Shown: positions 26,138-35,392, counted from the first letter of the stretch. The stretch is DNA of 64,000 bases from Paenibacillus_D tarimensis_A (GCA_041281825.1 CP166298.1:2294001-2358000), one strand, 5' to 3'. Translations and numbers: made by a program. The notes: generated by a model not told the origin, from the sequence alone.

Positions 26138-27331
26138 GTGAAGGTTACATGGCTGCAAACGATGAAGGGAATCGTCACGGTGCGCATCCGTGGCGGCCGG
26201 CAGGAGTCGCTGGTTAACGAAGCCGCTGCACTTGGAATCGACCTGTGGGCGATCCGCCGGACAAGCAGCGACGAAATGGAATGCGAATTAACGGTGAACG
26301 ATTTTTTCCGTCTTCGGCCGGTTTTAAAACGGACAAGCTGCCGGATTCATGTGATAGCGAGGAGAGGTTTGCCTTTTTGGCTCAATAAATTGGAACGGCG
26401 CAAGTTTTTTGCGGCCGGTCTGTTCTTGTTTATGGCCGGTCTGTACTTGTTATCCTCGCTCATTTGGAGTATCGATGTGGAGGGGAACGAGAAGCTGACG
26501 ACGGAGCAGGTGCTGCAGGCCGCGCAGCAGGAAGGCATTTATCCTTTTCAATGGTCATTCAGGCTTAAGGATGCCGACGTATTGTCCAAGCGTCTCGTCA
26601 CAAAGCTTCCCGGTACGGCGTGGGTCGGGGTTGAACGGCAAGGTACGAAGGTGAGAATTAAGGTTGTAGAAAATACGGCTCCTGCGCCGCTTCCGCTGTA
26701 CAGCCCGCGCCATCTTGTCGCTTCGGTCGATGCTGTCGTAACGGAGGTTAAAGCGGAAGCCGGACGTGTCGTCACACACAAAAACAAAAAGGTGAAGCGG
26801 GGTGATATTCTTATATCGGGAACGCTTGGCAATGACGCGAACAGCAGGACCGTAGTGGCCAAAGGCGATGTAAGAGGACTTGTCTGGCATGAGTACCTGA
26901 TCGAATCGCCGCTTACCGAGCGGATGAAGGTATATACGGGCAATACAAAAACAAAATGGCATCTGCTCATTGCAGGAAGGACGCTGCAAGTGAGCGGATT
27001 CGGTAAAACGTCCTATGATAAATATGAAATCATCGAACAGCAGGAGCAGGTCGGATGGCGCAATTGGACGTTCCCGTTCGGAAGAGTAAAGGAGCAGATC
27101 CTGGAGGTGCGCGAAGATAAGCGGACATTAACCGTCCAAGAGGCGAAAGAAATCGGACTTCAGCAGGCACAAGCCGAAATATTGTCGAAAACCGGCGAAA
27201 ACGCAAAGATTGTCAACCAAAACATTTTGCATGAAGCGACGGAGAATGGTAAAGTTTATATGAAAGTGTTTTTTGAAGTCGAACAATCGATCGTACAAGA
27301 AATGCCAATAGTCCAAATGCAAGGAGAATGA
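26138..27331 (+). CDS. yqfD: Sporulation protein YqfD
   Basis: A 397-residue YqfD-family protein of the mother-cell sporulation programme. It has a cytoplasmic N-terminal region (about 1-85), one transmembrane helix at about 88-108 (FFAAGLFLFMAGLYLLSSLIW), and an extracytoplasmic beta-rich part starting with a POTRA/FtsQ-like segment (IDVEGNEKLTTEQVLQAAQQ). GTG 26138 follows GGGGGAATGAAC. Co-expression with yqfC from the sigma-E-type promoter is likely, and the transcript may extend to phoH. Confidence 0.92.
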   Translation: MKVTWLQTMKGIVTVRIRGGRQESLVNEAAALGIDLWAIRRTSSDEMECELTVNDFFRLRPVLKRTSCRIHVIARRGLPFWLNKLERRKFFAAGLFLFMAGLYLLSSLIWSIDVEGNEKLTTEQVLQAAQQEGIYPFQWSFRLKDADVLSKRLVTKLPGTAWVGVERQGTKVRIKVVENTAPAPLPLYSPRHLVASVDAVVTEVKAEAGRVVTHKNKKVKRGDILISGTLGNDANSRTVVAKGDVRGLVWHEYLIESPLTERMKVYTGNTKTKWHLLIAGRTLQVSGFGKTSYDKYEIIEQQEQVGWRNWTFPFGRVKEQILEVREDKRTLTVQEAKEIGLQQAQAEILSKTGENAKIVNQNILHEATENGKVYMKVFFEVEQSIVQEMPIVQMQGE

Positions 27332-27337
27332 GCTTTT

Positions 27338-28309
27338 TTGCCGGAAAAGACAAAAGTCGCTAAAATCACGCTGCAGAGCGCAGCGGAAGGGCTTGCGGTA
27401 TTCGGACCGCAGGACAAGTATTTGAAACTGATCGAGCAGCAGACGCAATCGACGATCTTGTCCAGAGACGCGGAAGTCACCGTGACTGGGCCGGAAGCCG
27501 AAGTCGATTCGCTGGAACAATTATTTACGGTGCTACTGGAGTTGATCCGGGGCGGTTATTCACCTTCCGAGCGGGATGTGATGTATGCATTCGATTTGGC
27601 AAGGACCATGCAGGCCGAGCAGCTGCTCGATCTTTTCAAGGGAGAAATAACGACCACTTATCGTGGGAAACCCATCAAGGTCAAAACCATTGGTCAAAGG
27701 CATTATGTGTCGACGATTCGCAAGAAGGATATTGTATTCGGCATCGGTCCGGCAGGTACGGGCAAGACTTACCTGGCCGTCGTACTGGCGATCGCCGCGC
27801 TCAAGGAAGGTAAGGTCAAGCGGATCGTTCTTACGCGTCCTGCGGTTGAAGCGGGGGAAAGCCTCGGTTTTCTTCCGGGGGATTTGCAGGAAAAGGTCGA
27901 TCCGTACTTGCGGCCGTTGTATGATGCGCTGCATGACGTTATGGGCCCGGATCAATCGGCTAAGGCGTTCGAGCGCGGGCTGATTGAAGTAGCGCCGCTC
28001 GCATACATGCGGGGGCGCACCCTGGATGATTCGTTCATTATTCTGGACGAAGCGCAAAACACGACACCGGAGCAAATGAAGATGTTTTTGACGCGGCTTG
28101 GATTCGGCTCTAAAATGGTTATTACCGGAGACGTTACGCAAATCGATTTGCCCCGGGGAAAAAGCTCGGGCTTAATTGAGGCAGCGCGTATTTTAAGGAA
28201 TATCGAAGAAATCGGCTTCGTCACGTTTGCGGAATCCGATGTCGTACGGCATTCATTAGTGCAGCAAATCATCATGGCATATAACGAAGACTCGGAAAAC
28301 CAACGATAG
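27338..28309 (+). CDS. PhoH family ATPase (PhoL type)
   Basis: A 323-residue PhoH-like P-loop ATPase, often associated with RNA metabolism next to ybeY. Walker A is GPAGTGKTYLAVV and Walker B is IILDEAQNTT; the intervening LTRPAVEAGESLGFLPGDLQ and the GDVTQIDLP motif are family hallmarks. The N-terminal about 100 residues resemble a KH-like fold. The start is TTG 27338, with AAGGAG inside the end of yqfD. The phoH-pgpH-ybeY order is conserved. A second PhoH paralogue with a PIN domain lies at 59199-60530. Confidence 0.94.
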   Translation: MPEKTKVAKITLQSAAEGLAVFGPQDKYLKLIEQQTQSTILSRDAEVTVTGPEAEVDSLEQLFTVLLELIRGGYSPSERDVMYAFDLARTMQAEQLLDLFKGEITTTYRGKPIKVKTIGQRHYVSTIRKKDIVFGIGPAGTGKTYLAVVLAIAALKEGKVKRIVLTRPAVEAGESLGFLPGDLQEKVDPYLRPLYDALHDVMGPDQSAKAFERGLIEVAPLAYMRGRTLDDSFIILDEAQNTTPEQMKMFLTRLGFGSKMVITGDVTQIDLPRGKSSGLIEAARILRNIEEIGFVTFAESDVVRHSLVQQIIMAYNEDSENQR

Positions 28310-28326
28310 AGAGGAATGTGCGCCGA

Positions 28327-30582
28327 ATGAACCGCAATAAGGCCGGGAACCGGTCAGTCTCTCCATCAGTGAAAATAGCGGGATGGAAGCAGAGCAAGGG
28401 AGTGCGGCTGCTGCTGTTTTTTATGTTCTTGCTGCTGTTTTACTTCAGCCTGTCCGCACATCTTGTGCCGAAAACCTATAATATCGAATTAAATGAATAC
28501 AGCGACCGGGAAATCCGCGCGCCCAAGCAATGGGAGGACGAGAAGGCGACTCTGAAAGCAAAGCAAGAGGCGGCGGATCGCGTTCCAACCGAATACAGCA
28601 TCGTTGTCCTCCGCAATGAAAATCTTGTCGACCAGATCTTCCAGCGTATGGAGCAGCTGAATCAGGACGACCAGGTTACCCAGCAAAATAAAATCGATAT
28701 TTACCGAACGGAAATACCAAAAAAATACGAGCAGTTTCTCGATCAATTCGTAGCTGCGAACCAATCTACGGATACGTATAACGCAACGCTGCTGGAGGAA
28801 ATGGCCAGGACGGCAAAGCAGCAGCAGTATACGATTCCGGAGGAAACGTTCTATAAGCTGCCGCGGCTTAGCACCGAGCAATTGAAGGAGATGCATGCCG
28901 TAACGCGGGATATCGTGAAAGAGCTAATGAATGAGCAGCTGCGCGAAGCCGAAGCGGCGCGTACGAAGGTGGCTGAACTCGTTAACGCAAGCGTCCTTTC
29001 CGACCGGACACAGCGGGAGATCGTTCAGGAGCTCGCCCGTTTCGCTCTGATGCCGAACAAATTTCCGGATAAGGAAGCAACGGACGAAGCCCGTGTCCGA
29101 GCTCAGGAAAACACGCCTAAGGTCATTGTCCACGAAGGCGATATCGTCGTCCGGGAAGGCCAGCAGATTACGGCCGATGTATATGAGCGTCTGCAGGAGC
29201 TCGGGTTGCTGCAAAGCAAAAAAACGTATTGGCCGCAGGCGGGCGTATTCTTGATAGCGAGCTTGTTCACGGTCGTCATTTACTCGTTTATGCTGCAAAC
29301 TGGCGGAGCGGCAATTCAAGGCTCCAAGGCACGCTATACGAATTCGCAGTTTTTGATGCTGCTGCTTATCTTTATCCTGAATTTGGCGATTATGCAAATC
29401 GTCAGTATCATCCAAACGCCGGATTTTTCTTATGTCGGATATTTGGCTCCGGCGGCTATGGGAACCGTACTTATCATCTTATTGCTTGACTATCATATTG
29501 CGATCCTCAGCTCCATACTATTCGCCATATGCGGCAGCGTATTTTTCAATGTGAAGCAGGATCAGGTCTTTGATTTCAACTACGGCTTTATCATCACGGT
29601 CGTATCGTTTACCGCCATCTTCTCGATTTACAGGGCAAGCCAGCGCTCTACTATTTTGAAGGCCGGCATCATGATCAGCCTGTTCGGATCGGCCGCGGCG
29701 GTTGCGCTTACGATGATCGGCGCCCCGATCGACCGTACAGATCTGCTCTATTCGGTCGGATTCGTATTCGCGAGCGGACTGTTGACTGCGATTTTCGTTA
29801 TCGGGATCATGCCGTTTTTTGAAGTGACGTTCGGCATTTTGTCTGCGCTTAAGCTTGTAGAGCTGTCAAATCCGAATCATCCGCTGCTGCGCAAGCTGCT
29901 CACCGAAACTCCGGGTACTTATCACCACAGCGTGATGGTCGGCAATCTGTCGGAAGCGGCGGCTGAAGCGGTCGGCGCGAACGGCCTGCTTTGCCGCGTC
30001 GGATCCTTTTATCATGATATCGGCAAGACGAAGCGGCCGAGCTATTTCATTGAAAACCAGACGAACATCGAAAACCCGCATGATTCCATTGAACCGAAAC
30101 TAAGCAAGTCGATTATAATCGCTCATGCCAGGGACGGTGTCGATATGCTGAAGAGCTATAATATTCCGAAGCCGCTTCGCGATATTGCCGAGCAGCATCA
30201 CGGTACGACTTTTTTGAAATATTTCTATCACAAAGCTTTGAAACAGGCTGAGGAGCAGGGGACTGAACCTGATTTCACCGAGGATGATTTTCGTTACCCC
30301 GGCCCGAAAGCGCAGTCGAAGGAAGCGGCGATTGTCGGGATCGCCGATTGTGTGGAAGCTGCCGTCCGCAGTTTGCGCAATCCGACGATGGAGCATGTGG
30401 AGTCGATGATTAATAAAATTATCAAGAATCGGCTTGATGACAATCAATTTAATGAATGTGATCTGACGATGAAGGAACTGGACAAAATTGCGCAGACTTT
30501 AAAGGAAACCGTCATCGGTATTTTCCACTCGCGCATCGAATATCCCGAAGATGTGAAACCAAAGGAGCGGCTGTCATCATGA
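28327..30582 (+). CDS. pgpH: 7TM-HD phosphodiesterase (PgpH/YqfF, c-di-AMP)
   Basis: PgpH-type proteins hydrolyse cyclic di-AMP. The 751-residue protein has an N-terminal transmembrane helix, a large extracytoplasmic 7TM-7TMR-HDED domain (about 60-290), seven membrane helices (about 295-500), and a cytoplasmic HD domain containing TPGTYHHSVMVGNLSEAA and FYHDIGKTKRP. The metal-binding H...HD residues are intact. I prefer ATG 28327 because the GAGG at 28311 is too close to the in-frame GTG at 28318, though the former spacing is long. ybeY overlaps its stop by 4 bp. Confidence 0.93.
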   Translation: MNRNKAGNRSVSPSVKIAGWKQSKGVRLLLFFMFLLLFYFSLSAHLVPKTYNIELNEYSDREIRAPKQWEDEKATLKAKQEAADRVPTEYSIVVLRNENLVDQIFQRMEQLNQDDQVTQQNKIDIYRTEIPKKYEQFLDQFVAANQSTDTYNATLLEEMARTAKQQQYTIPEETFYKLPRLSTEQLKEMHAVTRDIVKELMNEQLREAEAARTKVAELVNASVLSDRTQREIVQELARFALMPNKFPDKEATDEARVRAQENTPKVIVHEGDIVVREGQQITADVYERLQELGLLQSKKTYWPQAGVFLIASLFTVVIYSFMLQTGGAAIQGSKARYTNSQFLMLLLIFILNLAIMQIVSIIQTPDFSYVGYLAPAAMGTVLIILLLDYHIAILSSILFAICGSVFFNVKQDQVFDFNYGFIITVVSFTAIFSIYRASQRSTILKAGIMISLFGSAAAVALTMIGAPIDRTDLLYSVGFVFASGLLTAIFVIGIMPFFEVTFGILSALKLVELSNPNHPLLRKLLTETPGTYHHSVMVGNLSEAAAEAVGANGLLCRVGSFYHDIGKTKRPSYFIENQTNIENPHDSIEPKLSKSIIIAHARDGVDMLKSYNIPKPLRDIAEQHHGTTFLKYFYHKALKQAEEQGTEPDFTEDDFRYPGPKAQSKEAAIVGIADCVEAAVRSLRNPTMEHVESMINKIIKNRLDDNQFNECDLTMKELDKIAQTLKETVIGIFHSRIEYPEDVKPKERLSS

Positions 30583-31076
30583 GTTTGCGATTGGATTGGA
30601 ATAACGAGCAGGAACGGGTCGATATCGATCCTTCATGGATCGGGCGTCTGGAACAGCTGCTGCAGTTGGCCGGTGAAGCTGAAGGCATCGACAGCGGTGA
30701 AGTCACGCTAACTTTTGTCGATGACGAGGAGATTCACCGGTTAAACCTGGATTACCGCGGGATTGACCGGGCGACCGATGTACTCTCGTTTGCCATGCAG
30801 GAAGACGCAGGAGAAGAGCCGGATATTATATTTGAGGACGAAAGCGGGGAGGAGCAGAACCCATTCTCGGACATGCTTGGCGATATTATTATTTCCGTGC
30901 CTAGAGCGAAAGCGCAAAGCGAGGAATACGGTCATTCCCTGGAACGGGAAATCGGTTTTTTGTTTGTGCACGGCTTTCTGCATCTGATCGGGTATGACCA
31001 CCAGGATGAAGCTTCGGAAGCGGAAATGACTGCCAAGCAGGAAGCGGTGCTGCAAAAAGCGGGATTGCATCGGTAA
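30579..31076 (+). CDS. ybeY: Endoribonuclease / rRNA maturation factor YbeY
   Basis: YbeY is a zinc-dependent endoribonuclease needed for 16S rRNA 3' maturation and ribosome quality control. The 165-residue protein has the metal-binding motif HGFLHLIGYDH with its three histidines and RATDVLSFAM upstream. The ATG at 30579 overlaps the pgpH stop codon (ATGA), indicating translational coupling. A moderate acidic insertion (about residues 72-93) precedes LGDIIISVPRA. Confidence 0.96.
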   Translation: MSLRLDWNNEQERVDIDPSWIGRLEQLLQLAGEAEGIDSGEVTLTFVDDEEIHRLNLDYRGIDRATDVLSFAMQEDAGEEPDIIFEDESGEEQNPFSDMLGDIIISVPRAKAQSEEYGHSLEREIGFLFVHGFLHLIGYDHQDEASEAEMTAKQEAVLQKAGLHR

Positions 31077-31435
31077 TGCGGCGGTTATTGCGTAGTATAG
31101 GTTATGCGGCGCAGGGATTCGGTTTCGCTGTCCGCACGCAGCGGAACATGAAGATTCATTTGGGGGCGGCCACAGCGGTAAGTTTGCTGGCTGCCTTGCT
31201 TGGCTTATCAAGGCTGGAGTGGGTGCTGCTGATTGGAGCTTGTATCGCAGTGATCGCAATGGAGCTTGTCAATACGGCGATTGAATGTATCGTTAACCTG
31301 GTAAAGCCGGATCCGCATCCCATGGCAAAGGTTGCAAAGGATACTGCAGCCGCTGCTGTGCTCGTTTGTGCGGCAGGGGCGGCGGCGATAGGCTTGATCG
31401 TCCTGCTTCCTCCGCTCATAAAACTTGTTCATTAG
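31076..31435 (+). CDS. dgkA: Diacylglycerol / undecaprenol kinase (DgkA family)
   Basis: A 119-residue membrane kinase of the DgkA family; in Gram-positive bacteria the member at this locus phosphorylates undecaprenol. It has three transmembrane helices and the catalytic signature AMELVNTAIECIVNLV, with RNMKIHLGAA near the N-terminus. The start overlaps the ybeY stop by one base (TAATG). A mosaic hairpin element separates it from cdd. Confidence 0.94.
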   Translation: MRRLLRSIGYAAQGFGFAVRTQRNMKIHLGAATAVSLLAALLGLSRLEWVLLIGACIAVIAMELVNTAIECIVNLVKPDPHPMAKVAKDTAAAAVLVCAAGAAAIGLIVLLPPLIKLVH

Positions 31436-31458
31436 AGCCGGAGTAAATGTTCCATTTT

Positions 31459-31595
31459 CAAATTCTAACAATTTATAAGTTTCACTACAGGATTTCCAAA
31501 GGAAATCCACTTCGTAAGCGTTCACTTATATCTGTTTAGAATTCTCCGCGAAACGAAGCTTAGCCGCCAGAGGACGGCTAAGTCGTTTACGCTTG
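31459..31595 (+). repeat. Mosaic hairpin element, interrupted copy
   Basis: The imperfect inverted arms AATTCTAACAATTTATAAGT (31461-31480) and ACTTATATCTGTTTAGAATT (31524-31543) flank an inner hairpin GGATTTCC-AAA-GGAAATCC (31490-31508). A 52 bp tail (31544-31595) contains CTTAGCCG-CCAGAGGA-CGGCTAAG, a hairpin with an 8-base loop. The tail is nearly identical to that at 48868-48919. The element sits between dgkA and cdd, where orthologous operons are tight, and ends about 15 bp before the cdd SD. Confidence 0.8.
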
Positions 31596-31615
31596 TTTCC
31601 GAGGAGGAGATCTCA

Positions 31616-32086
31616 ATGACAGGCCACCTGCTGGAAGATGGGCAACTGGACAGGCTGCTGCGGGAAGCCGCGCAAGCAAGACTACGCGCTTACGCACCTT
31701 ATTCGATGTTCCAGGTCGGAGCCGCTTTGCTGGATGAAGGCGGTCATGTTCATTACGGCTGCAATGTGGAAAATGCAGCTTACGGCCCGACGAATTGTGC
31801 GGAACGCACAGCTTTGTTCAGAGCGATCGCCGACGGCAAGCCCAAGGGTTCCTTCCGCGCAATTGCCGTCATCGGCGATACGGATGAGCCTATAACCCCT
31901 TGCGGCGTCTGCCGGCAAGTTCTGGCGGAGCTGTGCACGCCCGATATGCCGGTCGTTATGGGCAATATAAAAGGAGACCGTCATGTGATGACGGTAGCGG
32001 AGCTGCTGCCGGGCGCTTTTTCGCTCCAGGCAGGCAAAGAACGAAAGGAGAACGACGGGGTAACAGATGAAAACAGCAGAAAGTAA
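31616..32086 (+). CDS. cdd: Cytidine deaminase
   Basis: Cdd deaminates cytidine and deoxycytidine to uridine forms in pyrimidine salvage. The zinc site is intact: CAERTALF (ligand Cys and catalytic Glu) and TPCGVCRQVL. The 156-residue protein is about 20 residues longer than B. subtilis Cdd; the extra C-terminal QAGKERKENDGVTDENSRK is hydrophilic and overlaps the era start by 20 bp. ATG 31616 follows GAGGAGGAG. Confidence 0.95.
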   Translation: MTGHLLEDGQLDRLLREAAQARLRAYAPYSMFQVGAALLDEGGHVHYGCNVENAAYGPTNCAERTALFRAIADGKPKGSFRAIAVIGDTDEPITPCGVCRQVLAELCTPDMPVVMGNIKGDRHVMTVAELLPGAFSLQAGKERKENDGVTDENSRK

Positions 32087-32981
32087 GACAAAACGATTTC
32101 GTTCCGGATTTGTAGCGATTATCGGCCGTCCTAATGTGGGAAAGTCCACATTAATCAATCAGGTTATCGGACAGAAAATCGCGATTATGTCCGATAAACC
32201 GCAAACGACACGCAATAAAATTCATGGGGTATATACGAAAGATGACGCGCAGATTGTATTTCTGGATACGCCGGGCATTCATAAACCGACTTCCAAGCTG
32301 GGCGACTTTATGATGAGGGCTGCGGAGAGCGCTTTAAGCGAAGTAGATGCCGTATTATTTTTGGTGGATGTAGCCGAAGGGATCGGCGGCGGCGATCGTT
32401 TTATTATCGAGAAATTAAAAACGGTTGGGACGCCGGTTTTGCTTGTATTGAACAAAATCGACAAAGTGCATCCGGAGGAGCTGCTGCCGGTTATCGCACA
32501 GTATAAGGAACTGTACGATTTTGCCCAGATCGTTCCCGTCTCGGCGCTGCAGGGCAACAACGTGCAGACGCTGCTGGACCAATTGATCGCTTATTTACCG
32601 GAAGGCCCGCAGTATTATCCCGCCGACCAAGTGACCGATCATCCGGAGCAATTCGTATGTGCGGAATTGATTAGGGAAAAGATACTGCATTTGACCAGAG
32701 AAGAAATTCCTCATTCGATCGCGGTGGAAATTGAAGATATGCGGGTGCAGGAGAACGGTGTCGTCCATATCGGCGCAGTAATCTATGTCGAACGCGATTC
32801 GCAAAAAGGGATTGTTATCGGAAAGAACGGCGCGCTGCTGAAGGAAGTCGGCAAGCATGCCCGTCAGGATATCGAAACGCTGCTCGGCTCGCGGACCTTT
32901 CTTGAATTATGGGTAAAGGTTAAAAAGGATTGGCGCAATCAGGACCGCATTTTGAAGGACTTGGGATTCCGCCCGGACTGA
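32067..32981 (+). CDS. era: GTPase Era
   Basis: Era binds the 3' end of 16S rRNA and assists 30S assembly. The 304-residue protein shows G1 GRPNVGKST, G3 DTPGIHKP, G4 NKID, and a C-terminal KH domain with GIVIGKNGALLKEVGKHAR. ATG 32067 lies inside the end of cdd, with AAAGGAG about 17 bases upstream, so translation is probably coupled. The dgkA-cdd-era-yqzL-recO order matches Bacillus. Confidence 0.97.
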   Translation: MKTAESKTKRFRSGFVAIIGRPNVGKSTLINQVIGQKIAIMSDKPQTTRNKIHGVYTKDDAQIVFLDTPGIHKPTSKLGDFMMRAAESALSEVDAVLFLVDVAEGIGGGDRFIIEKLKTVGTPVLLVLNKIDKVHPEELLPVIAQYKELYDFAQIVPVSALQGNNVQTLLDQLIAYLPEGPQYYPADQVTDHPEQFVCAELIREKILHLTREEIPHSIAVEIEDMRVQENGVVHIGAVIYVERDSQKGIVIGKNGALLKEVGKHARQDIETLLGSRTFLELWVKVKKDWRNQDRILKDLGFRPD

Positions 32982-33147
32982 CCGGCAAAAAACTTCCTCT
33001 TAATCCCTTTGTATTACCAGCATATCCAACCCCTTATCATCGCATCCTAAGATAGAGTACTGTTGTAATGTTCGTCAAAAAAACGGGCTTTGGCAACAAC
33101 CTCTAATAAGATGGAGCATAATATTTCCGAGGGGAAGGGAACAAGGT

Positions 33148-33309
33148 ATGCGAAACTTTTCATGGAACTATTTTGCGATGACCGGGGATGTCGATGCTTT
33201 TTTATTATACAAGGAGGTTGACCAGCATACGCGGACCGAAGCCGCTGAATCATCGGGCTCCGTGCCGGAAATGGAGAACGAGGCGGAGATTGTCGGAGAA
33301 GAGGTTTAA
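33148..33309 (+). CDS. yqzL: YqzL family small protein
   Basis: A 53-residue protein starting MRNFSWNYFAMTGDVDAFLL followed by YKEVDQ, the pattern of YqzL proteins, which lie between era and recO in Bacillales. The ATG at 33148 has GGGAAGGGAACAAGG upstream. The C-terminal half is acidic. Function is unknown. The preceding 160 bp after era hold no recognisable element. Confidence 0.85.
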   Translation: MRNFSWNYFAMTGDVDAFLLYKEVDQHTRTEAAESSGSVPEMENEAEIVGEEV

Positions 33310-33370
33310 TATTGCAGGTTATCCGGCCAGGCTTTCCTTAACTGACCGGTAGTATGGGGGAGAAAACGCA

Positions 33371-34123
33371 ATGCTGTACCGGACATGCGGGATTGTCATC
33401 CGAAGTATGGATTACGGGGAAGGAAATAAGATCGTCACGCTGCTTACAAATTCGCACGGCAAACAAGGGATAGTGATCCGGGGCGCGAAAAAGCTGAAAA
33501 GCCGTCACGGATCGCTTGCTCAATTGTTTACGCACGGTGAGTTTGTTTTTTTTAAGAAAAGTGGATTGGGTACTTTGAACCACGGTGAAATGATAGAATC
33601 ACACCACTTGCTTCGCGAGAAGCTTGATCTTCTCGCTTATGCCTCTTATGCAGTGGAATTGGTCGACAAGGCGCTTCAGGATGAAGAAGCTGGAACGTAC
33701 ATATTCGAGCAATTAAAGGCTTGCCTGACCGCATTGCAAGAGGGGAAAGATCCGCAGGTGTCCGTTCATTTGTTCGAGATGAAGATGCTGGAAGCGGCCG
33801 GTTACGCTCCTGAACTGGAAGTGTGCATCGGATGCGGTTCGCCGGACGGGCTATTCTCGCTTAGCCACAGAATGGGAGGGACGCTCTGCAACCGGTGCAG
33901 GCATCAGGATCCCGAGCGCCTTCAGATCGGAGAAGGGGCGCTCAAGCTGCTGCGGCTTTTCCGGCGAATGGATATGCGGCGCCTTGGAACGATTCAGGTG
34001 AAAGAGGAAACCAAGAAGGAACTCAAATCCGGCATGCGTTTGTTAATGGACACGCATCTGGGCTTAAAGCTCAAATCAAGGTCGTTTCTGGACCAGATGG
34101 AAGAACTGGACCTGAGAAATTGA
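33371..34123 (+). CDS. recO: DNA repair protein RecO
   Basis: RecO anneals ssDNA and loads RecA with RecR in the RecFOR pathway. The 250-residue protein begins with an OB-fold (RTCGIVIRSMDYGEGNKIVTL) and carries the four-cysteine zinc module CIGCGSPDGLFSLSHRMGG followed by TLCNRC. ATG 33371 follows a GGGGGAG SD. The glyQS promoter starts at its stop codon. No ccpN-like gene lies in this region. Confidence 0.95.
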   Translation: MLYRTCGIVIRSMDYGEGNKIVTLLTNSHGKQGIVIRGAKKLKSRHGSLAQLFTHGEFVFFKKSGLGTLNHGEMIESHHLLREKLDLLAYASYAVELVDKALQDEEAGTYIFEQLKACLTALQEGKDPQVSVHLFEMKMLEAAGYAPELEVCIGCGSPDGLFSLSHRMGGTLCNRCRHQDPERLQIGEGALKLLRLFRRMDMRRLGTIQVKEETKKELKSGMRLLMDTHLGLKLKSRSFLDQMEELDLRN

Positions 34124-34148
34124 CAATTGTCCGAAAAGAAGTTAAGAT
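34120..34148 (+). promoter_or_regulatory. Sigma-A promoter of the glyQS T-box transcript
   Basis: TTGACA (34120-34125), a 17 bp spacer and TAAGAT (34143-34148) form a good vegetative promoter. It overlaps the recO stop and precedes the T-box leader by about 30 bp. Confidence 0.8.
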
Positions 34149-34177
34149 ATGATATCATTGTTTGTTTATTAACAAAA

Positions 34178-34411
34178 TATCGGACTGTGATGGAGAGAGT
34201 AGCGATTGAGATCCTTGCGAAACGTCAGCGAGCCGGGAAAGGTGCAAGCCCGGGCAAGCCAATCCGCGAAAGGCACTCCGGAGTGCGAAACAGAAATGAA
34301 GGCGGGTTTTTCGGACAACAGCCGTTGCCTAAGGAAAACCAAGTAGGGTGGAACCGCGGGAGATACTCCCGTCCCTACGTCTGGCAGCAGACGTAGGGAC
34401 GGGAGTTTTTT
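34178..34411 (+). ncRNA. T-box riboswitch, glycyl (glyQS leader)
   Basis: A T-box leader senses the charging of tRNA and controls readthrough. The T-box core AGGGTGGAACCGCGGG is at 34345-34360. The terminator is a perfect 17 bp stem (34366-34382 with 34389-34405) plus six T residues. Stem I carries AGAGAGTA-type loop E sequence at about 34192 and a candidate specifier GGC (Gly) at 34301-34303 after GAA. Uncharged tRNA-Gly would stabilise the antiterminator that uses the T-box core. The specifier assignment is inference; the T-box call itself is secure. Confidence 0.93.
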
Positions 34412-34504
34412 GCATGCGGTCCCGATGCCGCTGTCCAGCCGTTCTACGAAGCCGGAGCAATTGTTACCGGATGAATAATTATACAAATGAGGAGTGTTAA
34501 AGGG

Positions 34505-35392
34505 ATGAATTTTCAAGGCATGATTCTGACCCTCCAGCAGTTCTGGGCGGAACAAAAATGTATTATCGTACAGCCGTATGATGTCGAGAAAGGCGCGGGT
34601 ACGATGAACCCGATGACTTTTCTCCGGTCGATCGGCCCGGAGCCGTGGAATGTCGCATACGTTGAGCCGTCACGGCGTCCCGCTGACGGAAGATACGGCG
34701 AAAACCCGAACCGTTTGTACCAGCATCATCAGTTCCAGGTTATTCTGAAGCCGTCCCCGGACTATATACAAGAGCTTTATCTGGAAAGCTTGAATCGGCT
34801 CGGCATCGATCCGAAGCTTCACGACATCCGCTTTGTCGAAGACAACTGGGAGTCGCCTACCTTAGGCGCCTGGGGCCTAGGCTGGGAAGTTTGGCTGGAC
34901 GGAATGGAAATCACGCAGTTTACTTACTTTCAGCAGGTGGGCGGTATTGACGCCTCACCGGTTGCGGTTGAAATCACATACGGAATGGAGCGTCTGGCTT
35001 CGTATATCCAAGAGAAAGAAAATGTATTCGATCTGGAATGGGTGGAAGGCGTGACGTACGGCGACGTCTTCCTTCAGCCGGAATTCGAGCATTCCAAATA
35101 TACGTTCGAAACGTCAGATACGGCGATGCTCTTCACCTTGTTCAATAAGTATGAAGAAGAAGCAAAAAGAACGATGGAGCAGAAGCTGGTCTTTCCGGCC
35201 TACGATTATGTGCTGAAATGCTCGCATACGTTCAACCTGCTGGATGCCCGCGGGGCGATCAGCGTCACGGAGCGTACGGGATACATTATGCGCGTGCGCA
35301 ATCTTGCCCGTTCATGCGCGGCAACTTACCTGGAGGAACGGGAAAGGCTCGGTTTCCCGTTGTTGAAGAAAGGAGTGAAGCAGCATGGCTAA
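34505..35392 (+). CDS. glyQ: Glycine-tRNA ligase alpha subunit
   Basis: GlyQ is the catalytic subunit of the tetrameric alpha2-beta2 glycyl-tRNA synthetase. The 295-residue protein begins NFQGMILTLQQFWAEQKCI and contains GTMNPMTFLRSIGPEPW, YVEPSRRPADGRYG and RVRNLARSCAA, all strongly conserved. ATG 34505 follows GAGGAGTG; an in-frame ATG at 34487 overlaps that SD. It is preceded by the glycyl T-box and overlaps glyS by 8 bp. Confidence 0.97.
   Translation: MNFQGMILTLQQFWAEQKCIIVQPYDVEKGAGTMNPMTFLRSIGPEPWNVAYVEPSRRPADGRYGENPNRLYQHHQFQVILKPSPDYIQELYLESLNRLGIDPKLHDIRFVEDNWESPTLGAWGLGWEVWLDGMEITQFTYFQQVGGIDASPVAVEITYGMERLASYIQEKENVFDLEWVEGVTYGDVFLQPEFEHSKYTFETSDTAMLFTLFNKYEEEAKRTMEQKLVFPAYDYVLKCSHTFNLLDARGAISVTERTGYIMRVRNLARSCAATYLEERERLGFPLLKKGVKQHG

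Noticed and set aside
34124..34177. A ccpN-like gene near glyQS, as in B. subtilis
   Set aside because: There is no room between recO and glyQ apart from the T-box leader, and glyS is followed directly by the yqfL-like gene.
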